64,000 nucleotides of DNA, taken from positions 2,820,001 to 2,884,000 of the forward strand of contig NZ_CP059902.1 in NCBI RefSeq assembly GCF_014127105.1, read 5' to 3'. Positions 8,986 to 17,371 of this stretch are shown piece after piece. The notes beneath the pieces were generated by a model, which was not told where the DNA came from, did no database searches, and saw only the letters and a program-made list of their open reading frames with translations. This stretch comes from Devosia sp. MC521. Lineage in GTDB: Bacteria > Pseudomonadota > Alphaproteobacteria > Rhizobiales > Devosiaceae. The position numbers and the translations under genes are program-made. Position 1 is the stretch's first letter. Each line of letters starts with the position of its first letter.

Positions 8986-10731
8986 GTGGCGCGATCCAAC
9001 CACTCGGATCAGATCGACATGGCCCTGTCCCTCTCCGACCCAAATTGGTACCCAATCGCCTCAAGCGATGACCTACCATTCCGCCACGTCTACCAAGGAC
9101 AATTGCTTGGCCGCGAGCTCGCCGTTTGGCGCGCTGACGACGGCAATGTGAACGTCTGGGAAAATCGCTGCCTGCACCGCGGCGTCCGTCTTTCCATCGG
9201 CATCAATGAAGGCCAAGAACTCAAGTGCCAATACCACGGCTGGCGTTATGCCAATCAGTCCGCTGGCTGCACCTACATTCCGGCTCACCCCGCCGACGCT
9301 CCTGCGCGCCGCATTGAAAACCGCAAATACCCCGTCAAAGAAGCTTTCGGCCTCATCTGGTCGGCTGCTAATGAAGACCTGCCCTTCTCGCCCTTCCCGG
9401 GCTCTGAAAGCGGCGACTGGTTTGCGCTGCGCCCCATCCCGATCAATGCTGAACCTGAAGATGTGGTCGCCGGTCTAGCGCGACTTGCGCCCGATGATCA
9501 GCCAGCCGAAATCCTGCCTGCAATGGCGGTCCGTCTTGGCCACGCAATTTTCTTCGTCCAGCCGATTGACGCCACCCGCGCACAAATCCGTGGCCTCGTA
9601 GAAGGCAAGCCGTCCGACGAGCTGGCGATCCTGCGCCACTACAATGAGCTTCTCACCAAGCTGCGCGATCGTCTCGAACGCGCGCAAATGCGTAAGGCCG
9701 GCCAGCCAACGCCGCTCGAACCAGCGTTCGAAAAGGTATCGGTAGAGCTCTCCACCATGCCCGATATTGCCGTACCGCGTGGCAACACCATGCCTGTCGT
9801 GGTCAAACGCAAGTGGCAGACCGCCGATGGCATCATGGCCTTCCAGTTCGCCGACCGCGACGGCAAGCACATGCCGACTTTCCAGCCTGGCGCGCATATC
9901 GACGTGCACCTGCCCAACGGTCTCATCCGCCAATATTCGCTGACCAACGGCCCGGGCGACCTCTCGTCCTATGTTATTGGCGTCAAGCTTGAGAACGCCT
10001 CCAAGGGCGGCTCCAAAGCGCTGGTAGAAACCGTGCGCGAAGGCGACGTGCTGGCCATTTCCGAGCCACGCAACAACTTCCCGCTCCGCCGCGACGCGAC
10101 CCGCACCGTGCTTATCGCTGGCGGCATCGGCATCACGCCGATCCTCTCCATGGCTCGCTTCCTCGACAAGTCGAGCCTGCCCTATGAAATGCACTACTTC
10201 GCGCGCAACGAAGAAAACCTCGCTTTCAAGAGCGAGCTTGGCGCGCTGCATGGCGCGATCACCAATCATCTCGGCCTTGATCCGGTAGCGGTGAAAGCCA
10301 AGGTCACCGAAGTCCTCGGCGCTTACGACTTCTCCAACCACGTCTATATCTGCGGCCCCGGCCCCCTGCTGGAAATGGTCCGCGACACCGCCACCGAACT
10401 CGGTTGGCCGGATGAAGCCATCCACTTCGAATATTTCCAGAACACCACCGAGATCGACAGCTCTTCCGCTTTCGACATCGAACTGGCCCGTTCGGCGATG
10501 ACGCTGCACGTCCCGGCTGGCAAGACCATTCTGGAAGTCATGCGAGAAGCTGGCCTCACCGTGCCGTCCTCGTGTGAACAAGGCGCCTGCGGCACCTGCC
10601 TCACCGGCGTCATGGAAGGCGAGGTTGACCATCAGGACGTCTACCTGAACAAGACCGAAAAAGCCTCCAACACCTGCATGATGACCTGCGTCAGCCGTGC
10701 CAAATCCTCTCGTCTGGTATTGGATATCTAA
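8986..10731 (+). CDS. Rieske-FNR-ferredoxin fusion reductase
   Basis: 581 residues in three parts. First, a Rieske domain with C62-x-H64 (CLHRG) and C81-x2-H84 (CQYHGW). A linker of about 110 residues without recognisable motifs follows. Second, a phthalate dioxygenase reductase-like FNR module with the flavin motif RQYSLTNGP and the nucleotide motif GGIGITPILS, then CGPGP. Third, a C-terminal plant-type [2Fe-2S] domain with CEQGACGTC and a later cysteine (NTCMMTC). Electrons would pass NAD(P)H to flavin to ferredoxin to Rieske and then to the iron site of the neighbouring subunit. The frame opens with GTG at 8986; the ATG at 9019 (MALSLSDPNWYPIAS) is an equally plausible start. The GST gene follows after 3 bases. 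Confidence 0.88.
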   Translation: MARSNHSDQIDMALSLSDPNWYPIASSDDLPFRHVYQGQLLGRELAVWRADDGNVNVWENRCLHRGVRLSIGINEGQELKCQYHGWRYANQSAGCTYIPAHPADAPARRIENRKYPVKEAFGLIWSAANEDLPFSPFPGSESGDWFALRPIPINAEPEDVVAGLARLAPDDQPAEILPAMAVRLGHAIFFVQPIDATRAQIRGLVEGKPSDELAILRHYNELLTKLRDRLERAQMRKAGQPTPLEPAFEKVSVELSTMPDIAVPRGNTMPVVVKRKWQTADGIMAFQFADRDGKHMPTFQPGAHIDVHLPNGLIRQYSLTNGPGDLSSYVIGVKLENASKGGSKALVETVREGDVLAISEPRNNFPLRRDATRTVLIAGGIGITPILSMARFLDKSSLPYEMHYFARNEENLAFKSELGALHGAITNHLGLDPVAVKAKVTEVLGAYDFSNHVYICGPGPLLEMVRDTATELGWPDEAIHFEYFQNTTEIDSSSAFDIELARSAMTLHVPAGKTILEVMREAGLTVPSSCEQGACGTCLTGVMEGEVDHQDVYLNKTEKASNTCMMTCVSRAKSSRLVLDI

Positions 10732-10734
10732 CCC

Positions 10735-11385
10735 ATGGCCATCACGCTTTATGATTTCGAGCTTTCGGGCAACTGCTATAAAGTCCGCCTGCTGCTCAAC
10801 ATCCTGAACCAGCCTGCCGATATGCATCCGGTGGAATTCTTCCCCGGCAAGGAGCACAAGTCCGACTGGTTCTTGCGCCTCAATCCCTTCGGCCAGCTTC
10901 CGGTGCTGAAAGACGATGACCTCGTCCTTTCGGACTCAGGGGCAATCCTCGCCTATCTGGCCAAGAAATATGACACCACCGACCAATGGTTCCCGGACAC
11001 TCCTGCCGTCACCGCAGAAATCCTGCGTTGGCACTCGGTCGCCGATGACATCACCTCCACCAGCTCGGCAGCGCGTCTTGCCCTCGGCTATGGTTATGAT
11101 TTCAACATCGAAAAGGTTCAGGCCGGTGCTCACCGCATCTTCCGCCTGATGGACGAGCATTTGTGGTTCGGCGAACGCCAGGGCCGCGATTGGCTCTGCT
11201 CGCCATCCCACCCGACCACGGCCGACATCGCCTGCTTCCCTTATGTCATGCTTTCGGAAGAAGGCGGCATTTCCCGTCAGGACTATCCAGCGCTCCGCCG
11301 TTGGACCGACCGCGTCCGTCGCATACCCGGCTTCATGGTCATGTCAGGCATTTTCCCGGCCGGCAAGGCCAAGGAAAGCGCATAA
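10735..11385 (+). CDS. Glutathione S-transferase family protein
   Basis: 216 residues. The N-terminal thioredoxin-like domain includes LYDFELSGNCYKVRLLLN (a Ser/Cys-type active-site region), a cis-proline in FGQLPVL, and the glutathione-contacting D-S pair in LSDSGAILAYLAKKY. The helical C-terminal domain has the usual TTADIACFPYV segment. It starts 3 bases after the Rieske reductase and is surely cotranscribed with it, so it may act on a product or reactive intermediate of that oxygenase, such as ring opening, dehalogenation or isomerisation; which one cannot be told. Confidence 0.9.
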   Translation: MAITLYDFELSGNCYKVRLLLNILNQPADMHPVEFFPGKEHKSDWFLRLNPFGQLPVLKDDDLVLSDSGAILAYLAKKYDTTDQWFPDTPAVTAEILRWHSVADDITSTSSAARLALGYGYDFNIEKVQAGAHRIFRLMDEHLWFGERQGRDWLCSPSHPTTADIACFPYVMLSEEGGISRQDYPALRRWTDRVRRIPGFMVMSGIFPAGKAKESA

Positions 11386-11424
11386 ATCACCTTCAAATTT
11401 GCCCCTAGCGGGCAAAACAACCCG

Positions 11425-11447
11425 TGGCGGCTGGAAACCAGCCGCCA
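11425..11447 (+). terminator. Strong hairpin between gst and fabV
   Basis: TGGCGGCTGG, AAA, CCAGCCGCCA: perfect 10-bp arms and a 3-base loop, starting 40 bp after the GST stop. No T-run follows, so it may be a factor-assisted terminator, an RNA-stabilising hairpin, or a 5' element of fabV. Confidence 0.45.
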
Positions 11448-11486
11448 TAAACGCTATCAGCGTGGCAAGATCGAGGAGTTATTCTC

Positions 11487-12656
11487 ATGATTATCGAGCC
11501 CAAAATTCGCGGCTTTATCTGCACTACCGCTCACCCAACTGGTTGCGCCCGCAATGTGCAAAACCAGATTGATCACGTCACGATCAAGGGCGCTATCCCG
11601 TCAGATCGCAAGCGCGTTCTCGTGCTCGGCTGCTCCACGGGCTATGGCCTTGCCTCGCGCATCGTCACCACTTTCGGCTCTGATGCCGACACCGTTGGTG
11701 TTTCCTTCGAACGCGAGCCCGGTGAAGCCAAGCCAGCGTCGGCTGGCTGGTACAACAACCGTGCCTTCGAGAACCGCGCCAAGGCTGCTGGTCGCAAGGC
11801 CGTCACCATTGAAGGCGACGCCTTCTCGGACGCGGTAAAGGCTGAGACCATCGAAGCGATCAAGGCGAACTTGGGTCAGGTTGACCTCATCGTCTACTCG
11901 CTCGCTTCTCCAGTCCGCACCGACCCCAAGGACGGCGTCACCTACCGTTCGGCCATCAAGCCATACGGTTCGCAGGTCACCTCCAAGACGCTCAACACGG
12001 GCACTGGTGAAGTTTCTGAAATCACCGTTGAACCGGCGACCGAAGAAGAAGCTCAGGCGACCGTCAAGGTTATGGGCGGCGAAGACTGGGAACTCTGGAT
12101 TGCGGCGCTCGCCGAAGCTGGCGTTCTCGCTGATGGCTTCCGCACCCTCAACTACACCTATCTCGGCTCAGAGCTGACTTGGCCGATTTACCACAAAGGC
12201 ACTCTTGGCCGCGCTAAGGCTGACCTCGACCGTGCTGCAGCTGCCATCCGCGCCAGCCACGGCAAGGACTCGGCAAACGTTGTTGCGCTCAAGGCTGTTG
12301 TCACACAGGCAAGCTCGGCAATCCCCGTCGTTCCGCTCTATGGTACGCTCTTGATCAAGGTCGAGGACGAACTGGGCCTGGGCGAAGGCCCAATCCACCA
12401 GATCGATCGCCTCTTCCGCGAAAAGCTTCAGGGCGACGTTGCGCTGGACGACGAGAACCGCATTCGTGTTGACGATTGGGAACTCTCCGAAGCCATGCAG
12501 GCCGAACTCAAGAAGCGTTGGGCAGAACTCTCCACCGAGACCCTTGCCGATCTCGCGGACCTGCCGAAGTACCGTGAAGAGTTCATGCGCCTCTTCGGCT
12601 TTGCCGTTGGCGGCGTGGACTACTCCCAGGACGTTGATCCTCGGATCGTCGAGTAA
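11487..12656 (+). CDS. fabV: FabV, NADH-dependent trans-2-enoyl-ACP/CoA reductase
   Basis: 389 residues, close to the usual FabV length of about 400. The N-terminus MIIEPKIRGFICTTAHPTGC, the nucleotide-binding segment VLVLGCSTGYGLASR and the YSLASPVRT and AIKPYG segments are characteristic. FabV carries out the last step of fatty acid elongation and is insensitive to triclosan compared with FabI. The start has a good GAGGAG ribosome site 9 bases upstream, and a strong terminator follows the stop. It is transcribed alone; there is no link to the preceding oxygenase beyond strand. Confidence 0.93.
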   Translation: MIIEPKIRGFICTTAHPTGCARNVQNQIDHVTIKGAIPSDRKRVLVLGCSTGYGLASRIVTTFGSDADTVGVSFEREPGEAKPASAGWYNNRAFENRAKAAGRKAVTIEGDAFSDAVKAETIEAIKANLGQVDLIVYSLASPVRTDPKDGVTYRSAIKPYGSQVTSKTLNTGTGEVSEITVEPATEEEAQATVKVMGGEDWELWIAALAEAGVLADGFRTLNYTYLGSELTWPIYHKGTLGRAKADLDRAAAAIRASHGKDSANVVALKAVVTQASSAIPVVPLYGTLLIKVEDELGLGEGPIHQIDRLFREKLQGDVALDDENRIRVDDWELSEAMQAELKKRWAELSTETLADLADLPKYREEFMRLFGFAVGGVDYSQDVDPRIVE

Positions 12657-12666
12657 TCAAAGTTTA

Positions 12667-12690
12667 GGGGCGCTCCGGCGCCCCTTTTTT
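12667..12690 (+). terminator. Rho-independent terminator of fabV
   Basis: GGGGCGC, TCCG, GCGCCCC followed by six T residues, immediately after the fabV stop codon. The epmB stop codon from the other strand overlaps its end. Confidence 0.9.
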
Positions 12691-13822
12691 ATTGTTCAGA
12701 ATTTGGCATTTTGGGCGGATATTGATGCACATTGCCCTGCCAATCGGCCACTAAATGCCCCTGATCGGCCAATTGGGCCATAGAAACGGCCAAAGGAGAT
12801 TTCCCATGTCCACCGGGAATATCGAGCACGTAGGTCGGCTGGCACAGCCCCGATAACCGTCCGCGCAATTGCGCCACCAATTCCTGACCCCGCTCCACGG
12901 AAACCCGGAAATGCCCCGTGCCCGGCGCCAAGTCCGGGTGGTGTAAGTAGTAGGGTTTAATGCGGTTTTCGACAAAACCACGCATCAAAGCGGCGAGCGT
13001 ATCAAAGTCGTCATTGACCCCCGCCAAAAGCACGCTCTGGCTGACAAGAGCAACGCCACCTTCCACCAACCGGGCGAACGCGGTTTTGGCAACTGCCGTA
13101 AACTCACGCGGATGATTGGCATGCACCGCCAGATAGGTCGTCTTGCCCGAAGCCCTAAGCGCCGAAACCATCGCATCATCAACCCGTTCCGGCTCAACCA
13201 CCGGCACACGTGTATGAAATCTAACGATTTTTACGTGTTCAATCGGTGCCAGACGCTCCATCAAATCACGCAACCGGCGCGGCGAGAGCACCAGCGGATC
13301 GCCACCGGTAAGGATGACTTCCCAGATTTCCTCATGCTCAGCGATATAGGCAATCGCAGCGTCCAGCTCCGCTGGCGTCAGCGTCCCTAACCCCTGCGGC
13401 CCCACCATTTCGCGGCGGAAACAGAAGCGGCAATAGACCGGGCAGACATGCACAGCCTTGAGCAAAACACGGTCCGGATAGCGATGCACGATCCCTTCAA
13501 CCGGCGAATGCGCAAGATCGCCAATGGGATCGTCCCGCTCTTCCGGCGTGGTCGTAAGCTCTTCTACACGCGGCACAAATTGGCGGGCCATCGGGTCATT
13601 GGGATCGTTAGGGTCGATCAATGCCGCGACAGCAGGCGTAATGCCAATGGCATACTTATCCCCGACTGCATCCAGCCCTGTTACATTCTGAGCAAAACCT
13701 GCGGCCTGTAGTTCTGCAACCGACTTTATCGCGCGCGCAGGGCTACTCCCTCGCCCCTCAGGGGAGAGGGCTGGAGTGAGGGTTGAAACGCCGTCGGCAG
13801 GTACACTAGGCAAGGAGTTCAT
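12689..13822 (-). CDS. epmB: EpmB-type radical SAM lysine 2,3-aminomutase
   Basis: About 377 residues. The radical SAM motif C-x3-C-x2-C is CPVYCRFC, and the family segments GIVHRYPDRVLL, LTGGDPLVLS and KPYYLHHPDL are present. EpmB converts (S)-alpha-lysine to (R)-beta-lysine, the donor for EF-P modification. I place the start at the ATG at 13822, which overlaps the epmA stop as ATGA; the frame is open six codons further. The N-terminal 30 residues include LTPALSPEGRGS, which is encoded by a repetitive palindromic element (13741-13786) and is not part of the family fold. epmA lies just upstream and efp is divergent, so the whole pathway is here. Confidence 0.92.
   Translation of the reverse strand: MNSLPSVPADGVSTLTPALSPEGRGSSPARAIKSVAELQAAGFAQNVTGLDAVGDKYAIGITPAVAALIDPNDPNDPMARQFVPRVEELTTTPEERDDPIGDLAHSPVEGIVHRYPDRVLLKAVHVCPVYCRFCFRREMVGPQGLGTLTPAELDAAIAYIAEHEEIWEVILTGGDPLVLSPRRLRDLMERLAPIEHVKIVRFHTRVPVVEPERVDDAMVSALRASGKTTYLAVHANHPREFTAVAKTAFARLVEGGVALVSQSVLLAGVNDDFDTLAALMRGFVENRIKPYYLHHPDLAPGTGHFRVSVERGQELVAQLRGRLSGLCQPTYVLDIPGGHGKSPLAVSMAQLADQGHLVADWQGNVHQYPPKMPNSEQ
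13741..13786 (-). repeat. REP-like palindromic element inside the epmB coding region
   Basis: The segment reads, on the minus strand, CCTCACTCCAGCCCTCTCCC then CTGAGGGGCGAGGGAGTA. It contains the quasi-palindrome CTCTCCCCTGAGGGGCGAG and translates in frame to LTPALSPEGRGS. This sequence type is a widespread short interspersed repeat of Gram-negative genomes, usually found between genes. No second copy was seen in the window. Confidence 0.65.
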
Positions 13823-14877
13823 TCCGCCACAGGAGCCCACAAAACAGCATCGATGCGCTGGGCCCCCGTCGCCAGCATCACCACGCGATCAAAGCCAAGG
13901 GCTACACCCGAAGCTTCCGGCATAAAGGCCAATGCTGCTAGAAAGTCCTCGTCGATTGGATAGCGCTCACCATAGATGCGCGCTTTTTCGTTCATCTCAT
14001 CCTCAAAGCGTACACGCTGTTCAGCTGGGTCTGTCAGCTCGCCAAAGCCATTGGCAAGCTCCACACCACAAGCATAGACCTCGAACCGTTCAGACACACG
14101 CCTATCGCCCGGAACACGGCGCGCCAAAGCCGCCTCACAGGCCGGATAGCGATCAAGCACTGTCACCCGGCCATTGCCCAGTTCCGGTTCAACCTTCTCC
14201 ACGAGCACATGCGTAAAGAGGTAACTCCATGAGTTATCGTCAGGAATTGCCATGCCGACAGCCTTCATTTGCGCCGCAAGCTTTTCCCCGTCCGGTACTC
14301 CGTCTTCGTCCATGGTCGCTAAAAGATCGACACCAGCGAACTGCAAGAAAGCTTCGGCCACGCTGACACGTTCGGCGGGCAAGCGCGGATCGCAGGTTCT
14401 GCCCTTAAAGGCGAACTCAGCAATCCCGGTCGTTTCTGCTGCCAGTTTAATCAGCGCCACCGTGTCCTCAATGATGACATCATAAGTTTCGCCAACCCTA
14501 TACCACTCCAGCATGGTGAACTCGGGATGGTGGGTCGCAGAGCGTTCACGATTGCGCCAGACGTGCTGCAGGCTAGCTATGCGGCGCTCTCCCGCAGCCA
14601 GCAGTTTCTTCATGGTGAACTCGGGCGAGGTGTGCAGATACATGGTCCGCCCTTCCCCATCATTACCGATCATCTGCGTGCCAAATGCATGCAGGTGAGT
14701 CTCATTCCCCGGCGAGCGTTGCAGCCCCGGAGGATCGATCACAAGGAAGTCACGCTCGGCCATCCAAAGGCGCACAGCAGCATCGATCTTGGCCCGGCCA
14801 ATGAGCAGCGGGCGGCGGTCTGCATGGCGATCAGGGTGCCACCAGGGCGTTTCACCCGATGGAAATGGCTTGGTCAT
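13819..14877 (-). CDS. epmA: EpmA, EF-P lysine beta-lysyltransferase
   Basis: About 352 residues from the ATG at 14877 ([16 protein letters not shown]); the frame stays open upstream, but those residues are unrelated and would run into the efp leader. It is a class II lysyl-tRNA synthetase core without the anticodon-binding domain: motif 2 region [20 protein letters not shown], motif 3 [14 protein letters not shown], plus the [11 protein letters not shown] loop. EpmA attaches (R)-beta-lysine, made by EpmB, to a lysine of EF-P. It overlaps epmB by 4 bases and shares a 127-bp divergent promoter region with efp. Confidence 0.94.
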   Translation of the reverse strand: MTKPFPSGETPWWHPDRHADRRPLLIGRAKIDAAVRLWMAERDFLVIDPPGLQRSPGNETHLHAFGTQMIGNDGEGRTMYLHTSPEFTMKKLLAAGERRIASLQHVWRNRERSATHHPEFTMLEWYRVGETYDVIIEDTVALIKLAAETTGIAEFAFKGRTCDPRLPAERVSVAEAFLQFAGVDLLATMDEDGVPDGEKLAAQMKAVGMAIPDDNSWSYLFTHVLVEKVEPELGNGRVTVLDRYPACEAALARRVPGDRRVSERFEVYACGVELANGFGELTDPAEQRVRFEDEMNEKARIYGERYPIDEDFLAALAFMPEASGVALGFDRVVMLATGAQRIDAVLWAPVAE

Positions 14878-15004
14878 GGTGTTTCTTGCGGTCCGGTCTG
14901 GCGAAAAGGCGCAGAATATTGTATCCGGCGCTCCACAGAACATATTCCGGCGCCTGGATGGCATTGCCTCTAGACCGCGCCAGCGACACGAACAAGGAAT
15001 AATT

Positions 15005-15571
15005 ATGGTCAAGGTGATTGCCTCGTCCCTGCGTAAGGGCAACGTCGTCGAGCAGGACAACGCCCTTCACGTCGTCCTCACGGCAGAAAACGTCCACCCA
15101 GGTAAGGGCAATTCGGTGACCAACGTCACCATGCGCCGCATCTCGGACGGCGTTAAGGTTCTCGGCCGCTGGCGCACCGTTGAAATGGTGGAAAAGGCCG
15201 ACGTTGACGATCGTGAATACGATTACCTCTACTCGGATGGCGAAGGCCACCACTTCATGGAACCGACCACCTACGAACAGATCACCGTTGGTGACGACGT
15301 GATCGGCGACCAGAAGGCTTACCTTTCGGACGGCATGAAGGTTCACCTTCTGACCCACGAAGGCATCGCGCTCTCGATGGACCTGCCAATGCGCATGACC
15401 TTCGAAATCGTTGAGACTGAGCCGGTTGTTAAGGGCCAGACAGCTTCGTCTTCGTACAAGCCAGCAATCCTCAACAACGGCCTGCGTGTCATGGTCCCAC
15501 CGCACATCGACGCGGGCACCAAGATCGTCATCCTGACCGAAGACAATTCCTACGTTGAACGCGCGAAGTAA
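15005..15571 (+). CDS. efp: Elongation factor P
   Basis: 188 residues, the normal length for EF-P. The start is the ATG at 15005, with AAGGAA about 8 bases upstream; the open frame extends 72 codons further but that part overlaps epmA. The modification site is in HPGKGNS, with the lysine at position 34 as in E. coli. Domains I-III are intact, ending [12 protein letters not shown] relieves ribosome stalling at polyproline, and the beta-lysyl modification is supplied by the divergent epmA-epmB pair. A rho-independent terminator follows. Confidence 0.96.
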   Translation: MVKVIASSLRKGNVVEQDNALHVVLTAENVHPGKGNSVTNVTMRRISDGVKVLGRWRTVEMVEKADVDDREYDYLYSDGEGHHFMEPTTYEQITVGDDVIGDQKAYLSDGMKVHLLTHEGIALSMDLPMRMTFEIVETEPVVKGQTASSSYKPAILNNGLRVMVPPHIDAGTKIVILTEDNSYVERAK

Positions 15572-15596
15572 TCTTCGACGCGTCCGCTGGACATAA

Positions 15597-15624
15597 AAAC
15601 GGGCCCCTCAGGGCCCGTTTTTTT
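15597..15624. terminator. Bidirectional terminator between efp and the DUF2934 gene
   Basis: ACGGGCCC, CTCA, GGGCCCGT flanked by an A-run on the left and seven T residues on the right. It can end efp transcripts on the plus strand and the convergent small gene on the minus strand. Confidence 0.88.
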
Positions 15625-15844
15625 ATTTGTCGTCGATAGCGCTTTCGGCGGCATACCAGTGTGACGAAGATCGGCCAGGCGGGGTCCCTTCAGCCAGCCA
15701 ACGATCATAGGCGAGCTGCCGCTGATGCGCGCCCTTGGCCTTGAGCCAATAGTCCATGGCCTGCCCTTCCGGGCACCCATCCTGCTCCCAAAGAAAATAG
15801 GCTGTCTGACGAACTCGCTCCGCCATAACCGTATTTTTATGCAC
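15623..15844 (-). CDS. DUF2934 domain small protein
   Basis: 73 residues, or 67 if the internal ATG at 15826 (MAERVRQTAYFLWEQ) is used. The segment RVRQTAYFLWEQDGCPEGQAMDYWL is the DUF2934 signature (R-x3-A-Y-x-L-W-E-x2-G-x-P-x-G-x3-x-H/Y-W). The function is unknown; the family is common in Hyphomicrobiales as short stand-alone proteins. It is convergent with efp across a shared terminator. Confidence 0.82.
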   Translation of the reverse strand: MHKNTVMAERVRQTAYFLWEQDGCPEGQAMDYWLKAKGAHQRQLAYDRWLAEGTPPGRSSSHWYAAESAIDDK

Positions 15845-15929
15845 TTAGGCACCCACACCGTTGAAAGGTCACGTAATCTATCAACCGCGCGAGTGGCCCA
15901 CTTGTTCCGTACTAACTAAAGCGTGACCC

Positions 15930-16901
15930 TTAAGGCTGGAAGCGCTCTGTGAGCCACTTCATTTGCGCACGGTCCTGGAAAGGACCTCCGCCTTCGTGGT
16001 TGTTAAATTCATATTCCACGAGCGTTTTATCGCTGCCCGAGAAGGCCTTAAACGCCGCAAAAACGGTGGATGGTGGACAAATGTCGTCCATCATTCCAAC
16101 AGAGAACAGCGCCGCTGCCGAGCTGCGCCGAGCAAAATTGACCCCATCAAAATAACGCAGGGTATCAAACACCTGCGCGGTTTTTTCCCGATGCTGAGCA
16201 AGGAAACGCACGATTTCAAGATAGGGATCGCGCCCGGCCTGACGGACCGAACGCGGGAAATCGCAGAGGAACGGCACGTCCGGCATCACAGCTTTAACGC
16301 GAGGATCGAGCCCGGCCACAGCAATGGCAATACCACCGCCCTGCGAGCCACCGTTGACGGCTACGCGGGTTGGGTCAACGAAGTCTTGCCCAATCATCGC
16401 GTCGAGCGCCCGAACGCCGTCAGTAAAGACGCGGCGGTAGTAATAGTCGTTTTTGTCGAGCACGCCCTTGGTCATCATGCCCGGAATCTGGCTGGTCGAG
16501 CCGACAGGATCTGGCGTTGCCCCCATGCTCCAACTTGAGCCTTGTCCGCGTGTATCCATACGGAAATAAGCATAGCCAGATGCGGCCCAATGCAAGAGTT
16601 CATGAGGGAACCCCCGGCCACCGCCATAACCGACAAACTGCACCAGCAGCGGCAGTTTTTCTGGACGATGTTTCGGCAGCGCAAGCCACCCCTTTACCGG
16701 ATGCCCACCAAAGCCGGGAAAGGTCACATCAAAAACCTCCACCAGCTTGAGCGTTGTCTCAGCCGGGGTGATCACCACTTCCCCGCCCGCGGAGCGGGCC
16801 TCTGCCAGTGTGCTGTCCCAAAAGGCAGCAAAATCATCAGGCATCGTCACCTGGCTTTCATAGGCGTCGATAGCGGGGTGTTGCAGATCGGGAAAGGGCA
16901 C
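15930..16901 (-). CDS. Acetyl xylan esterase / cephalosporin-C deacetylase family (AXE1)
   Basis: 323 residues from the GTG at 16901, which has GGAG 8 bases upstream and gives the family's usual length. An ATG at 16997 would add 32 residues that look hydrophobic but overlap the upstream gene. Alpha/beta-hydrolase residues are visible: oxyanion segment QFVGYGGGRG, nucleophile serine in VNGGSQGGG, aspartate in GMMDDICPPS and histidine in NNHEGGG. AXE1 enzymes remove acetyl groups from xylan oligomers and other small esters and are normally cytoplasmic. The nearby UDP-xylose-type gene is 8 kb away and there is no operon link. Confidence 0.9.
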   Translation of the reverse strand: MPFPDLQHPAIDAYESQVTMPDDFAAFWDSTLAEARSAGGEVVITPAETTLKLVEVFDVTFPGFGGHPVKGWLALPKHRPEKLPLLVQFVGYGGGRGFPHELLHWAASGYAYFRMDTRGQGSSWSMGATPDPVGSTSQIPGMMTKGVLDKNDYYYRRVFTDGVRALDAMIGQDFVDPTRVAVNGGSQGGGIAIAVAGLDPRVKAVMPDVPFLCDFPRSVRQAGRDPYLEIVRFLAQHREKTAQVFDTLRYFDGVNFARRSSAAALFSVGMMDDICPPSTVFAAFKAFSGSDKTLVEYEFNNHEGGGPFQDRAQMKWLTERFQP

Positions 16902-16942
16902 TTTCAAAGCTCCGGCCAACAGGACAGCGCACGCAGCACAAA

Positions 16943-17371
16943 TCACTGCGCGCGGAATAGACTTCGATGATAGGCGATCATGGCCGTGCTTGGCCAAAAT
17001 TCTGCACTGTCAGGGAGAAACAATTTTCGGACGCCACTCGGCAGTGATCGCGCACTGCTATCCATGAGATCAGCGCGAGCAATAAAGGCCTCGAAAGCGT
17101 CGGATATCAGGACTAATCCCGATTGTAACAAGCGCCCGCTAGCGCGCTCAACCAGAACCGCATTCTCGGGATGAATACGGCCACCATGCTCCAAGGGCTG
17201 GAGGAAGAACACCGTCGGCTCAAGATTTTTGTTTGAAAGATCCGCGCCGCTCACCGCACAGCGGAAACGGTATTGTTCCATCAAGCGGTTAGCGAGGGTG
17301 GCGATCTCTGAATAGTCAAAGAACGCTTGGGCCGCCTCTCCAAAGCCGCTGCTGGAATCGTCATCTGCCAT
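16943..17371 (-). CDS. HNH-like protein with degenerate catalytic site
   Basis: 142 residues of unknown function. The pattern YRFRCAVSGADL, then LEPTVFFLQPLEHGGRIHPENAVLVERASGRLLQSGLVLI, then WPSTAMIAYHR resembles the C-terminal HNH domain of DNA-associated proteins, where 'RCAVTG...EAAHIRP...N(G)I.L....H..FD.G...I.....L.P......R.......YHR' is usual. Here the catalytic histidine region (AHIRP) reads FFLQP, and the second cysteine of the typical zinc pair is absent, so a nuclease activity is unlikely. It lies 41 bp upstream of the esterase on the same strand and may be cotranscribed. The family assignment is tentative. Confidence 0.6.
   Translation of the reverse strand: MADDDSSSGFGEAAQAFFDYSEIATLANRLMEQYRFRCAVSGADLSNKNLEPTVFFLQPLEHGGRIHPENAVLVERASGRLLQSGLVLISDAFEAFIARADLMDSSARSLPSGVRKLFLPDSAEFWPSTAMIAYHRSLFRAQ

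Noticed and set aside
9475-10857. Long open frame on the minus strand (460 residues) opposite the Rieske reductase
   Set aside because: It is antisense to a clearly recognised gene and has no family motifs; GC-rich coding DNA gives such shadows.
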